64,000 bases of DNA from Ipomoea triloba. Its lineage: Eukaryota; Streptophyta; Magnoliopsida; Solanales; Convolvulaceae. A program made the position numbers and the translations under genes. The DNA lies in contig NC_044917.1 of NCBI RefSeq assembly GCF_003576645.1, positions 300,212 through 364,211 on the forward strand, read 5' to 3'. Shown here piece after piece: positions 35,412 to 45,155 of this stretch. Numbering within the stretch: the first letter of the stretch is position 1; each line of letters begins with the position of its first letter. The notes beneath the pieces were generated by a model. It made no database searches. It was given only the letters and a program-made list of their open reading frames with translations, and had not been told where the DNA came from.

Positions 35412-35938
35412 TATGCATGTGAATAGTATATATATATATATTTTTTCAACAGACATTATTATTCTTTTTTTTTTCCTACAAAAGTGACATTGATTTAAAA
35501 AAAAAAAAAAAGAATTATAGTTTTTATTTGTGTCCGTCTTTCATCCCCTAAATAAAACGTAACCAACACATGTTACAATAATTTACTCCTTAAAAATAAA
35601 TTTATCTTCTTCAATATGTTAAAAAATATATATTTTGATACATAAATGTGTCACGGCCCTTTTATAAGTATAAAAATAAAATAAATTCTAATAATTATTT
35701 ATTTATTTATTGTAATACATAATACATACATTCATTCATAAATACGAAGAAACTAAGGATACAGAATCCTTAGCTTATTGAGAGTACTGAGCTGCTGTAC
35801 GTCCTATGCATGGCATGGCATGCAAGCGCAGCAGACAAATTATTACATGCACGTCCCCGACAAAACGTAACTAGAATATACCACACATACTACATTATAT
35901 TCTTCACTGTTCTGATCTACAGTGAATCTAGCTGCTTA
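33639..35938. other. SAC7 upstream region and Kunitz 3' flank
   Basis: 33639 to about 34800 should hold the SAC7 promoter and any 5' UTR; I could not fix a transcription start. 34800-35450 is very AT-rich with no gene, with (TA)n(GA)n at about 35375-35411. From about 35470 the sequence matches the downstream flank of the Kunitz gene at 24961 (from about 24540), marking the left edge of the second duplication unit. Confidence 0.55.
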
Positions 35939-36586
35939 TTAGCTTGCCGATGCAGTAGGTGACGGTGCAGTGGAATTAGTTGTAGCCTTGGCGAAGAAAA
36001 AGTCGACGGGCTGGACGTCCGACCCGATACCCAGACGATTAAATCCAAATGTCGGTACAAACCCAACGCCGAAGCAAATGGGAACAGTTGGAATTGGAAA
36101 TACTACGCATCGGATGATCTTGTACCCCAACACCAGTTTATGGAATATAAACTCCACAGCGACAGTGTCGGGACCTACGGCAACGAAATGCCTGTCGGTG
36201 CCGTATTCGTCATCCTTTAGGTACCAGAAGCTTCCGTTGCTACAGTTTCCCGCGGCGGACAACTCAATACGGTAGGGAGTGTCCTCTCGGACCACGGTGT
36301 CCTCCGTCGAGTTAACGGGGGAGAAGGTGACAGGCAGGCCGAGGGGGTCGTCGTAGTAGGGGGGGCACTGGATGATGTCTGTGGGACACTTTACGTTGTC
36401 CACAAGGCACAACCCAGGTGGGAACAGACTGGTCAAAACATAGTAGGACTCGCCCAGCTTCACCTCCTTTCCATCCAAGCCTATAACCGCCGGTAAAGGA
36501 AACTGTCTTATTGAAAAGGCTATGAAGGGGAGGAACGATAAGGAAAACAAAACATATGGCAAGAGCTGATAATGAAGAGTCTTCAT
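35939..36586 (-). CDS. Kunitz-family protein, subfamily 2 (six-cysteine type)
   Basis: Intronless, 215 aa from the ATG at 36586. An upstream in-frame ATG at 36688 lies beyond the TATA box (36667-36674) and is excluded. The signal peptide is about residues 1-25. The signature GLDGKEVKLGESYYV starts at 36. Cysteines are at 60, 67, 74, 115, 160 and 171. N92-S-T sits in the reactive-loop position; further sequons are near 117 and 204. The C-terminal tail (APSPTASAS) is Ala/Ser/Pro-rich and unlike the sisters. This gene opens the second [Kunitz + SAC7] unit, whose SAC7 part was reduced to a fragment at 42115-42469. Confidence 0.9.
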   Translation of the reverse strand: MKTLHYQLLPYVLFSLSFLPFIAFSIRQFPLPAVIGLDGKEVKLGESYYVLTSLFPPGLCLVDNVKCPTDIIQCPPYYDDPLGLPVTFSPVNSTEDTVVREDTPYRIELSAAGNCSNGSFWYLKDDEYGTDRHFVAVGPDTVAVEFIFHKLVLGYKIIRCVVFPIPTVPICFGVGFVPTFGFNRLGIGSDVQPVDFFFAKATTNSTAPSPTASAS

Positions 36587-36666
36587 TTTGTTATAATTAT
36601 ACAATGCAAGTTGGTTTTTTTTATTGGTGTTTGACATGAGAAGGCCTGGAGAGGATCGGATGTTCC

Positions 36667-36674
36667 AATTTATA
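36667..36674 (-). promoter_or_regulatory. TATA box of the Kunitz gene at 35939
   Basis: Minus-strand tataaatt in tgttccaatttatagagcc (plus), identical to the core at 22501. Confidence 0.7.
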
Positions 36675-36679
36675 GAGCC

Positions 36680-37367
36680 ACTGATCATATACCAGCTATT
36701 AATAACAACATTATATATAAATTAACAATAAATTATTATGTGATAGGAAGATGGCCGTACCACTTCTAGAAGCTAATTAAGTTGGTTGAAATTACATATT
36801 TGTGATAATAATAAAGTTATAAGTATTAAAATTTTCATCAAATCTTTTACTCGCTACCATGGGATCGGAATAAAACTGCTTTTATTCATTGCATATTATG
36901 AATTCTCCCACCTTATTCCATGTTAAAATACATGCATGTATCTACTTATTAATCAAATATGAATCATATATTGACATACTATAATTTGGTTCATATGAGA
37001 ACATGAGGAAATAAATTAGTTTAAACAGCCCATAACTAAGTGACTTAAACCAAGAAATTGAACTTGTTACCATGTCAACATACTAACTAATTTGGCTAAA
37101 GTTGTCCCGACAACCTTTACCTGCTATTGTATAATATAAATGGTTCTTAGCTCTTAAAATATACCAACTTTTACATGCAACTTAGGAGAGGCCACGACTA
37201 AATTTAGGGGGCAAAAGTGTCATGATTATTGGCAAAAACTTGATAGAATATTACAGCTTTGGCAAAAACTTGCAAGTATTTAATAACTTCGCTATTAATT
37301 AGCAATACAATCAAAATCAGTTGTAATTAACCCAATAAAATCTTGGGTATTAAAAATATAGCCAGTG
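36680..37367. other. Upstream flank of the Kunitz gene at 35939
   Basis: The first ~100 bp match the flank at 25740-25850 (ttaacaataaattattatg, gtgataggaag). Repeat U is at 37246-37360. No gene. Confidence 0.6.
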
Positions 37368-37372
37368 ATAAC

Positions 37373-37507
37373 GATGAGAACTGAATATTGTATTGATTCA
37401 ATTGAACAATTACAATGATGAGGAATAGGAGATATATATACTAGGGGAGTCTCAGGTAGAGTAGGATAGCTAGTCCTAACGTGACTCAAACTCAGAGAGT
37501 CCTAATA
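37373..37507 (-). repeat. 3' LTR of copia element B
   Basis: 135 bp, unusually short. It matches 41640-41774 except for one base in the run atatatatact/atatatataca. Confidence 0.92.
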
Positions 37508-37514
37508 CTCCCCC

Positions 37515-40500
37515 TCAAGCGCAGGGTAAACTACTAACCTGAAGCTTGTCCCTAAGAAAAGAAAATCTAGGACTAGGCAAAGCTTTTGTAAAGATATCAG
37601 CTAATTGATCTTTTGTGGAAATAAAGTTAACCTGAATATCTCCATTGGCAACCCTATCTCTAACAAAGTGGTAGTCAATCTCCACGTGCTTAGTTCTTGC
37701 ATGAAAAATTGGATTCGCACACATATAAGTAGCACCAAGATTATCACACCATAATTTGGGAGTAAGGATGCCATCAATTGATCTCACGCAGCAAGGACAT
37801 GATCCATATGACCTCAGCACAAACATCAGCTAAGGCTTTATACTCAGCTTCCGTGGATGATCTTGCAATTGTCTTCTGTTTCTTGCACACCCAAGAGATA
37901 AGATTGGTGCCAAGAAACACTGCATACCCACTAGTAGATTTACGGTCCTCAGGACAACTAGCCCAGTCAGAATCAGAGAAAGCATGAAACTCTCTAGAAT
38001 TTGACTGAGTTACACGCAAGCCGAATGAGAGGGTGCCTTTGACATACCTGAGCACTCGTTTTAGCTGCTCCCAGTGAGACAATGTTGGAGCATGCATATG
38101 TTGACACAATTGATTGACCGCAAAGGATAAGTCTGGCCGTGTAATTGTGAGATACTGGAGAGCACCAGCCAAACTCCTGTATTTCGTTGGATCTTCATAT
38201 GAATCTGAATTAAGCAATGGAGTTTTCGATGTAGAAATAGGAGTGGCGAGAGGTTTACAGTCAGTCATTCCAACCCGTTTCAAGATGTCTGACATGTACC
38301 ACTGCTGAGAAAGAATAACACTATTGCTAGTTTTGACTAGCTCAATTCCAAGAAAGAAACCAGGTTCACCAAGATCTCTAATTTTGAAAGCATTAGACAG
38401 TTTAGAGAGTAAATCAGACACTAGTAGCTCATCAGTCCCCATTACCAAAATGTCATCAACATATACTAAAAGATACACACATGCAGAACCACGAGAGTAA
38501 TAGAATAATGACACATCAGTCTTTGAAGCTATAAACCCAACAGAGAGTAAAAAAGTATGCAACCGATTAAACCAATCTCGTGGAGCTTGCTTTTAGCCAT
38601 ATAAGGAACGCCTCAACAGACAAACGTGATCAGGCAATTGAGCATCAGCATACCCGGGTGGTTGACGCATATAAACAGTCTCAGCCAAATCACCATTCAA
38701 AAATGCATTGTGTACGTCAAGCTGCCTAACCACCCAACCTGAGGAAATAGCCAAACTCAAAAGCAATCTGACTATAGTGGGTTCCACAACCGGACTAAAG
38801 GTGTCAAAAAAGTCCTGACTAGGAACTTGATTAAACCCTTTCGCCACAAGTCTCGCCTTATGCCTCTCTATTAAACCATCAGCTTTACGTTTAGTACGAA
38901 AAACCCACTTACACCCAATCACATTCATACCTGGGCGAGGAGGAACTAGAACCCAAGTCTGATTGTGCAAAAGTGCATTGAACTCCAGATCCATTGCCTC
39001 TCGCCATTCAGAAAATTTAACTGCCTGAGTGTAGCAAGTGGGCACGGTAAGACAGGCCTGAGCAGAGAGAGCCAAAAGTGGAGCCACAGACCGACTCCTC
39101 GTAGCCATTGCATGGGAGCGAACAGTCGGACGTGTGGACTTGCCACGGGGTCGTCCTCTTTGACGAGTAGGAGCAGCAGTGGTGGTGACAGGAGAAGCAG
39201 CCTGAGCAGAATCAGCAAGAAAAGATGGCAATACCTGTAAAACCGATTCAGCCCACGGCTTCTGCACAGAGGGAGGAGATGGCACAGCAACCCTACTAAC
39301 AAAGGGAAACACATTCTCGTCAAAGTATACATGTCTGCAGATATAAATCTTATTAGTCGTTAAGTCCATGCATCTGTACCCCCTAAAAAACTCAGGATAA
39401 CCTAAGAGGACACAAGGAGATGACCGATACGATATTTTGTGACGATTATAAGGACGCAAGTGAGGATAACAAAGACAACCAAACACACGAAGAAAAGAGT
39501 ATGAGGGAGAAGATTTATGTAACAATAATGAGGACTGGAATTCTGCAAAACACTAGATGGCATTCTATTAACCAAGTAAACAGCAGTTTCAAAAGCAAAG
39601 TCCCAAAAACGAGATGGAACAGACGCACGAGCCATAAGAGTAAGACCAGTTTTGACAATATGCCTGTGCTTCCTCTAAACACGACCATTCTGTTCATGAG
39701 TGTAGGCACAGGATTGTCTATGATTAATCCCTAACTGAAGAAGAACAGTATGTAACTTTTTGTATTCAGCTCCTAAGTCAAACTGAATAGCCTTAATTTT
39801 GCGATTAAATGACCGTTCAACTAAGGCACGAAACTTGTCAAAAATGGCATACAAGTCAGACTTCAATTTCATAGGATAATACCACGCGTAACGAGAATGG
39901 TCATCAACAAAAAGAACAAAATAACGATAACCAGAAGAAGACAAAACAGGAGCTGATCCCCAAATATCAGTATAAATCAAATCAAGAATATTCAAACTAA
40001 CAGAGTCTACATGTGGCAAAGGGAAACGAGCAGACTTGCCCAATTGACACGCAGAACACAAAGAAGAAGTACAACGATTATTGCGACTAGAACCACTAAC
40101 AGAACAAAAAGGAAGAATACGATCTAAGACTCGTTGATGAGGATGTCCCAAAAGATCATGCCATACGGAAGAGGAAGCACGGGACGAGATAAACGCACGG
40201 GAACTGTTTTTCGGAATGGGCAGCGTGTAGAGACCACCGCAACTATTGCCGCGAAGAAGAATTGCCTTGGTTGCTATATCCTTCACAACAAAAAAAGGAT
40301 GGATGAAACTCAAAAAAGACTTTATTATCTTTTGCAAAGCGTTGCACAGATAAAAGAGAGGAAGACAAACCAGGAACATGTAAAATATCAGACATCCTAA
40401 ATACTTTAGACGGGGTAGAAAAAGAAGCATGACCAGTATGACGAATAAGCAAACCTGTACCATCACCAACTCGAAGAGCATCACCACCAGTGTACTCTTC

Positions 40501-41609
40501 AGATGTAGAGAGCGCAGCAATATCAGGGGTCGCGTGATTTGTCGCCCCAGTGTCTGGAATCCAAAGATGCGAGTCAGACACAAGATTCGGCGCATCCTCA
40601 GCATATGTTAAATGAGCTTGGAGTCCACGGCCAATTAAAGAAAAACAGGCTGGTGCAAGATGGCCATAATTGCCACATAATTGGCATTGAGGCTGCCAAT
40701 TACCACCACGTCGCCCACGTGACCTGCCACCGCCATGCGAGCCACGTCCACGCTGCACACCACCGCCCTGCTGCTGCTGGTCGGCGAAAACAGCACCGCC
40801 ACGTGACTGATTCCCACCGCGGCGATTCGATCCGCCACGCCAAGACCGCGACCGACCTCCACTACCACGCTGGCCAACAAAAGCCGCAGCTGCAGGGGCT
40901 GGAACACTGCCATAGCTATCACCAGTAGCGAACTCATGCGAGCCAAGGAGATCGGCGAGTTCGGGAAGACGCACCGGCTGACCTCGAACATTCAAAGAGG
41001 CTACGACAGAGTGATATTCTGGACGTAAACCTCTGAAAATATACATATTCTGATCCTCCAAAGGAACCGCACGGCCAGCAAGAGCTAGATCTTCCACCAT
41101 AACTTGCGCACGAGCAATGTAGTCGACGGCGGAGGCATCACCTTGGCGTATTGTTTGCAGCTGTCTAAGAATATGCATAATCCGAGCTTGACTGGAAGAA
41201 GCGAGAGCCTGCTCAAGCGCTAACCAGAGATCACGCGACGTAGTGCAACCAATTGCGAGGTACATAACTTCCGACGAAAGTGAAGAGATTAACATGCTAA
41301 GGACTGCCTGATCTTGGCGCACCCATGGAGCATGCAGCGGGTTGGGTAGAGCAGCAGTAGCGGAGTAGCCTTCAGAAACGGGAAGAAAACGATTAGGGCA
41401 AGATTCGTGCCATCAACGAAACCCATGAGGTCGTGCCCACGAAGAAACGGAATAACCTGCGTCCTCCAAAACAAGAAATTCTTGTTCGTTAGCTTAATGC
41501 TAACATAGTGATGCGCAGCAGACAGAGAAGCGGCTGCTGAAGAAACCGCAGAAGAAATAGCTGCATCAGAAACGGTCCGTTCGGAAGAATTAACAGAGCC
41601 GTCAGCCAT
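37515..41609 (-). pseudogene. gag-pol of copia element B, broken
   Basis: Gag starts at 41609 (AHHYVSIKLTNKNF). Frameshifts occur near 41400, near 40285 (in a run of eight T on the coding strand), near 39535 and near 37790. Stops occur at 39675-39677 and at about 38593-38595. Recognisable domains are a zinc knuckle (CQLCGNYGHLAPAC), protease (PDTGATNHAT), integrase (DLLGHPHQR, CQLGKSARF, DIWGSAP), RT (KWVFRTKRKADGLIERHKAR, YVDDILV) and RNase H ending ADIFTKALP. It is related to element A but clearly distinct in gag and LTR. No intact polyprotein can be produced. Confidence 0.92.
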
Positions 41610-41625
41610 TGGAAAATAAACCTAG

Positions 41626-41639
41626 GCTAGCTGATACCA
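41626..41639 (-). promoter_or_regulatory. Primer-binding site of copia element B
   Basis: Minus-strand tggtatcagctagc immediately follows the LTR; its first nine bases fit initiator tRNA-Met. Confidence 0.8.
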
Positions 41640-41774
41640 GATGAGAACTGAATATTGTATTGATTCAATTGAACAATTACAATGATGAGGAATAGGAGAT
41701 ATATATACAAGGGGAGTCTCAGGTAGAGTAGGATAGCTAGTCCTAACGTGACTCAAACTCAGAGAGTCCTAATA
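41640..41774 (-). repeat. 5' LTR of copia element B
   Basis: 135 bp partner of 37373-37507. It is bounded on the right by the ATAAC target copy. Confidence 0.92.
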
Positions 41775-41779
41775 ATAAC

Positions 41780-42114
41780 GACAAAAACAATGAAATGCAG
41801 TTAGAAGGGGCAATCAGACCGTAGACGATAGAATATTAATTACAAAAACTTGCAAGTATTAGATAACTTGACATTTAAAATATGAAGTGGTACTGTGGTA
41901 GCAATACAATCAAAATCAATTGTAACCCAATAAACAAAATCTTGGGTATTAAAAATATATAGTGATAACAGATCAATGAAATGCAATTAGAAGGGGGCAA
42001 TCAGAACGCAACACATAACAGGAACAAAAATAGTTGGCTATAATCAATGTTTTGTATACTTCTGGAAAATGAATTACAAAGCTAAGAATACAAATGGTTG
42101 GTTGAGGCGTGGCC
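41780..42114. other. Tandemly repeated Kunitz/SAC7 intergenic block
   Basis: It carries a further copy of repeat U (41831-41960) and then sequence matching 26038-26160 (gataaca, ggaacaaaaatagttggctat). This marks a small local tandem duplication beside element B. Confidence 0.7.
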
Positions 42115-42469
42115 TGTTACAGAACACAACCATTGGCCTTCACAAATCCACCCATTCCAAAACTTATGCTAGCCCAAATCAATGAAAACAGTATGTTCCA
42201 AGGATCATATTGAACTGTGAATACAAAATAATGAACATTATTGTGTATAAAGCTTAAGAATACCAATAAAAAGGAAAGATGGTTTACACAGACTATTACT
42301 TGTACAATGCAAAAACAGTACAAATAGAGCACACCAAATCAACAAACATCATATACCCATAGTTATTTTGAAGTATAATAACATAACTTACCTCGCCTTA
42401 GTGAGATGATGGTGAAGAAGAACCCAATCAAAATCAACCCAAAAAGCACGCATCTCAAACTACTTACAG
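42115..42469 (-). pseudogene. Truncated and internally deleted SAC7-like copy
   Basis: Minus-strand sequence matching the last two coding exons of the complete gene: exon 20 at about 42115-42210 (QYDPWNILFSLIWAS in frame) and the 3' part of exon 19 at about 42392-42441. The final exon reads into a premature end after KANG. At about 42441-42450 the similarity jumps to intron 2 of the complete gene: gcatctcaaactacttacag at 42450-42469 is identical to 33116-33135. An internal deletion of about 6.5 kb therefore removed exons 3-18. The donor after exon 19 is a normal GT here (42391-42390), where the complete gene has GC. Confidence 0.85.
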
Positions 42470-42570
42470 TCGCTTAGTTAGGCACTAGGCGGATGCCTAG
42501 GAGGAAAAATTGCCATGGTACGGTCTAGGGAGACCTAGCGCCTAGGCGGGCGCTTAGACCGATTTTTACA
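42470..42570. repeat. GC-rich palindromic repeat of unknown class
   Basis: This contains nested inverted repeats, e.g. CTAGGC-ggat-GCCTAG (42485-42500) and CTAGG-gaga-CCTAG (42525-42538), plus a cluster of gcctaggcgg motifs. It starts exactly where the SAC7 fragment stops. I recognise the style as a dispersed plant repeat but cannot name the family. Confidence 0.5.
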
Positions 42571-43521
42571 ACAATGATAAAACCCTGTTCCAAATTATGT
42601 ATATAGTGGTGACCTTAGTCAACAAAGGATCATCTTGTGACCTTAATTATTAGCTAGCAATAGCAAATGACTACAAGGAAGTAAAACAATCTATGTTGTC
42701 AATATTTAACTAAGTAAAGCCAATAAGATGTTCCCACTGAAAGTGGAACTTAGAATATCGTGGTTATCAAGCTTATATTAAAATTATGACTTTGATTTAC
42801 GAGAAAATTCATAATTGTTTGTTTGTTACTACGAACCTAAAGTTACACTCTATATAAATCCTACTTTGTGATCTTTATTAGCAAATGATCATAAAGAGAT
42901 AAAGCAACGTAACTTAGGTTGCTTCCTCAAATTTTGTGATTACTAAATTAATTATCTCATCAATTTATCTCTGATTTTCTGTTAGAATTCTTAATTCTTT
43001 ACTATGTTTAGGAGAATATATAAATATTTGTAAGAACAAACTTAAAGTGCACCAGAATGATTGTTTTTTCTAATTCAATTCAGACATCTTTATAATACAT
43101 GCACGTCGTCAACCATGAATGACATGCATGTATTAAAATCTCTTTTATTTTATTTTTTAAAATTAATTAAATTACAACTTGGAATTGCAAGAAGACAATA
43201 GTTGTACGTGTTAAAATAATGTGTATTTTAAATGTAATGTAATAATGATACAAAAGCAGGAAAAAGAGAGAGAAACGTACGTAACTAATAAGGAGAATAA
43301 TCACTAATAAAATAAATAAATAATAACATTAATTATATTACATTATCTTAAACGAACTCAGCAGTTTTGAATTTTTTTTTTATTGTGAACCGTAAGTTGC
43401 AATCAAAACCAACAAACAAACATGATATGATATATATTACAAACTAACCCATACGCATAGATATTCAACAGCTACCGTCTGTGTAGCCTCAGCTCATGCA
43501 TGTGTCCGAAACGTACCGTTC
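42571..43521. other. Intergenic, AT-rich
   Basis: No gene or element recognised. Confidence 0.55.
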
Positions 43522-43533
43522 TTAACAGCACAA

Positions 43534-43713
43534 TTTTATTTTTTATTTTTTAAACCCACAAGGTGTATACTGTTTTTCGATAAATGTTTAACGGTCTGAG
43601 TACACTCGACTAATCTCCGTGAGGAATTGTTACTTGTGGGAATCGAATCCGAGTTATCTCAAAGTTCTTCCCCACAAAGAAGCTCATTGGCCACTTGAGC
43701 TACCCCTTCGGGT
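43534..43713 (-). mobile_element. tRNA-derived SINE with box A, box B, A-rich tail and 12-bp TSD
   Basis: On the minus strand it starts at 43713 with a tRNA-like head. Box A (ggtagctcaagtgg) is near 43708-43694 and box B (gattcgattccc) near 43650-43638. It ends in an A-rich tail (43557-43534). The 12-bp direct repeat ttaacagcacaa flanks it at 43522-43533 and 43714-43725. It appears full length (about 180 bp). Confidence 0.85.
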
Positions 43714-43725
43714 TTAACAGCACAA

Positions 43726-44150
43726 ATATTATTCTGTTGTATGTCCATAGGGTGCAGTACGCGGTGTGGTGAATTAATCATACCATATTTATTACTCAAA
43801 TTATCAACTATACTTTTAATATAATATAAAATTTACAACTATGAATTAAAAAATGTATATACTATTATTTAAAATAATATTTTAATACTCCGTATAATTA
43901 AGATTTTAACATTGAATATTAATATTGAACATATATTTTAACCCAATGATAGCTCAGATGGCAAGTGAACTCTTTTGTAGAGAAGAATTTCAGAAGACAT
44001 ATAAAATTCACGAGATACTCGACCATGGAAATCGGTAGTACAAATCTTAACATCAACCAATATATAATATATAGTAACCACTACACTTCAAACCATAGAA
44101 ATTTGAATAAAAAAACCATATGTATTAGTTGAGATGAATTGATTTGGTGA
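43726..44150. other. Upstream region of the Kunitz gene at 44259; possible degraded SINE
   Basis: 43945-44030 begins with a box-A-like tagctcagatggcaagtg and may be an old SINE. A stretch attcacgagatactcgacc (44003-44021) recurs upstream of the Kunitz gene at 47336 (47178-47196), so it predates that duplication. Confidence 0.4.
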
Positions 44151-44153
44151 TCC

Positions 44154-44160
44154 TATAAAT
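44154..44160 (+). promoter_or_regulatory. TATA box of the Kunitz gene at 44259
   Basis: tataaat in cctataaataccaa. The paralogue at 47336 has ctttaaataccaa in the same place. Confidence 0.65.
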
Positions 44161-44258
44161 ACCAACTTTTTACGGTCCTATTTCCATCACAAATTAACAT
44201 ATTCACGAGCTGCATGCTGGTCCCAGTATACACCTGCAGACCACACAACGTACCGAAA

Positions 44259-44981
44259 ATGAGGGCTCTTCTACTGCTTCTTTTCGTCACCTTTTCATTC
44301 GAATTCGTCCCCTTTGCAGTGTCATCAAGAATGCTCCCCTCTTCTTCTTCTTCTTCAGATAATGCAGTAGTGGTGGACTTCAAAGGCGGCCAGCTCAAAC
44401 TCGGAGAACCCTACTACGTGCTCTCCGCCGCGTCCCCGCAGCCGGCCGAAGGACTATGCCTAGATGACATCAAATCCAATGAAACTTCTACGGATTGCCC
44501 CCACAACGTGGTCCAGTGCACCATGTTCTACAAATCCTTCCTCGGCATGCCCGTCATCTTTTCGTCTCCCGACAACACCACTACCAGCACCACCAACACC
44601 ACCAGCAACTCGACCACAGACGAGGGCCTGGTCAAGGAAAACACTTCTTACAAAATCCAGTTTTCCGGTGTCACGGGATCATGTGCCAAAGAAACCGTTT
44701 GGGGTTTAACGTTCGAACACGACACCACCTGCGAATTCGTCACAACAGATCCAGCGGCTCCCCCCGTGGAATTCCAGCTAAAGAAACAAGGCTCCGGATA
44801 TGCCATCGTTTATTGCGAAATAATCCCACTACCTCGTATTCCCGTTTGCTTTAGCGTCGGGTTCCACCAGTTTGGTACGTACTACAGCCGTTTGGTTGTG
44901 GGTCTGGATATTGAAGCGGTAGAGTTTTTCTTCGTCAAAAAAACTACTAATGTCACCGCGCTCCCCCATGCCTCTTCCTAG
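44259..44981 (+). CDS. Kunitz-family protein, subfamily 3, heavily glycosylated loop
   Basis: Intronless, 240 aa from the ATG at 44259. An in-frame ATG at 44214 would add 15 polar residues before the leader and is less likely. The signal peptide is about residues 1-23, followed by a Ser-rich stretch (28-33). Cysteines are at 67, 80, 87, 142, 158, 186 and 197, an odd number; 158 is private to this gene. The loop aligned with the reactive site is lengthened by a Thr/Ser/Asn-rich insertion with three sequons (about N106, N113, N117). It ends HASS, close to the HATS/YATS ends of its subfamily. Plus strand, unlike most of the array. Confidence 0.9.
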   Translation: MRALLLLLFVTFSFEFVPFAVSSRMLPSSSSSSDNAVVVDFKGGQLKLGEPYYVLSAASPQPAEGLCLDDIKSNETSTDCPHNVVQCTMFYKSFLGMPVIFSSPDNTTTSTTNTTSNSTTDEGLVKENTSYKIQFSGVTGSCAKETVWGLTFEHDTTCEFVTTDPAAPPVEFQLKKQGSGYAIVYCEIIPLPRIPVCFSVGFHQFGTYYSRLVVGLDIEAVEFFFVKKTTNVTALPHASS

Positions 44982-45028
44982 CTAGTTAGCTTAAATATAA
45001 CAAATAAAAAAAGGGGCGGATTATATTA

Positions 45029-45064
45029 TCTGTGAAATAATATGCTGAAAAGCTTATTTAGATT
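45029..45064 (+). promoter_or_regulatory. Conserved 3'-UTR block
   Basis: 36 nt that recur with one mismatch at 48107-48142, downstream of the Kunitz gene at 47336, although neighbouring sequence has diverged. It contains ctgtgaaataatatgct and agcttatttagatt. A CTGCTG/CAGCAG stem follows in both. It may be a polyadenylation or RNA-stability signal; function is inferred. Confidence 0.5.
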
Positions 45065-45135
45065 GGCATGGACTGCTGATATGATTGTCACATCACAGCA
45101 GCATCCTCTAATCTCTTGGTTATGCATGTATTGTT

Positions 45136-45155
45136 TTTTTTTTTTTTTTGAAGGT
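45136..45155. mobile_element. Tiny poly-T insertion with 13-bp duplication
   Basis: About 14 T followed by gaaggt, bounded by tgcatgtattgtt at 45123-45135 and 45156-45168. The paralogous region near 48190 has no such tract. It looks like an extremely truncated retroposition (poly(A) tail on the minus strand). Confidence 0.55.

Larger units (their letters stand above)
37373..41774 (-). mobile_element. Complete Ty1/copia LTR retrotransposon B (coding-dead, very young)
   Basis: 4402-bp element on the minus strand with 135-bp LTRs that differ at one position. The target duplication is ATAAC at 37368-37372 and 41775-41779. Two duplicated flanks (26038-26054 and about 41962-41976) preserve the uninterrupted site, which confirms the insertion. 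The primer-binding site (tggtatcag, 41639-41631) touches the LTR, and the purine tract gagggggag is at 37516-37508. On the coding strand the LTR begins TA and ends TC instead of TG...CA. Several frameshifts and stops make it inactive. Confidence 0.95.

Noticed and set aside
7919..36586. The run PYRI in subfamily-2 Kunitz proteins looks like the PYRI reactive site of soybean trypsin inhibitor.
   Set aside because: Counting from the first classical Cys, the soybean P1 Arg is 24 residues on, but this Arg is about 39 on. It aligns with a later beta strand, so the match is coincidental.
44153..44398. Antisense ORF over the Kunitz gene at 44259 (and similar ones at 47206, 48022, 22519, 35970, 52094).
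   Set aside because: They are shadows of GC-rich Kunitz coding sequence on the other strand, with no domains.
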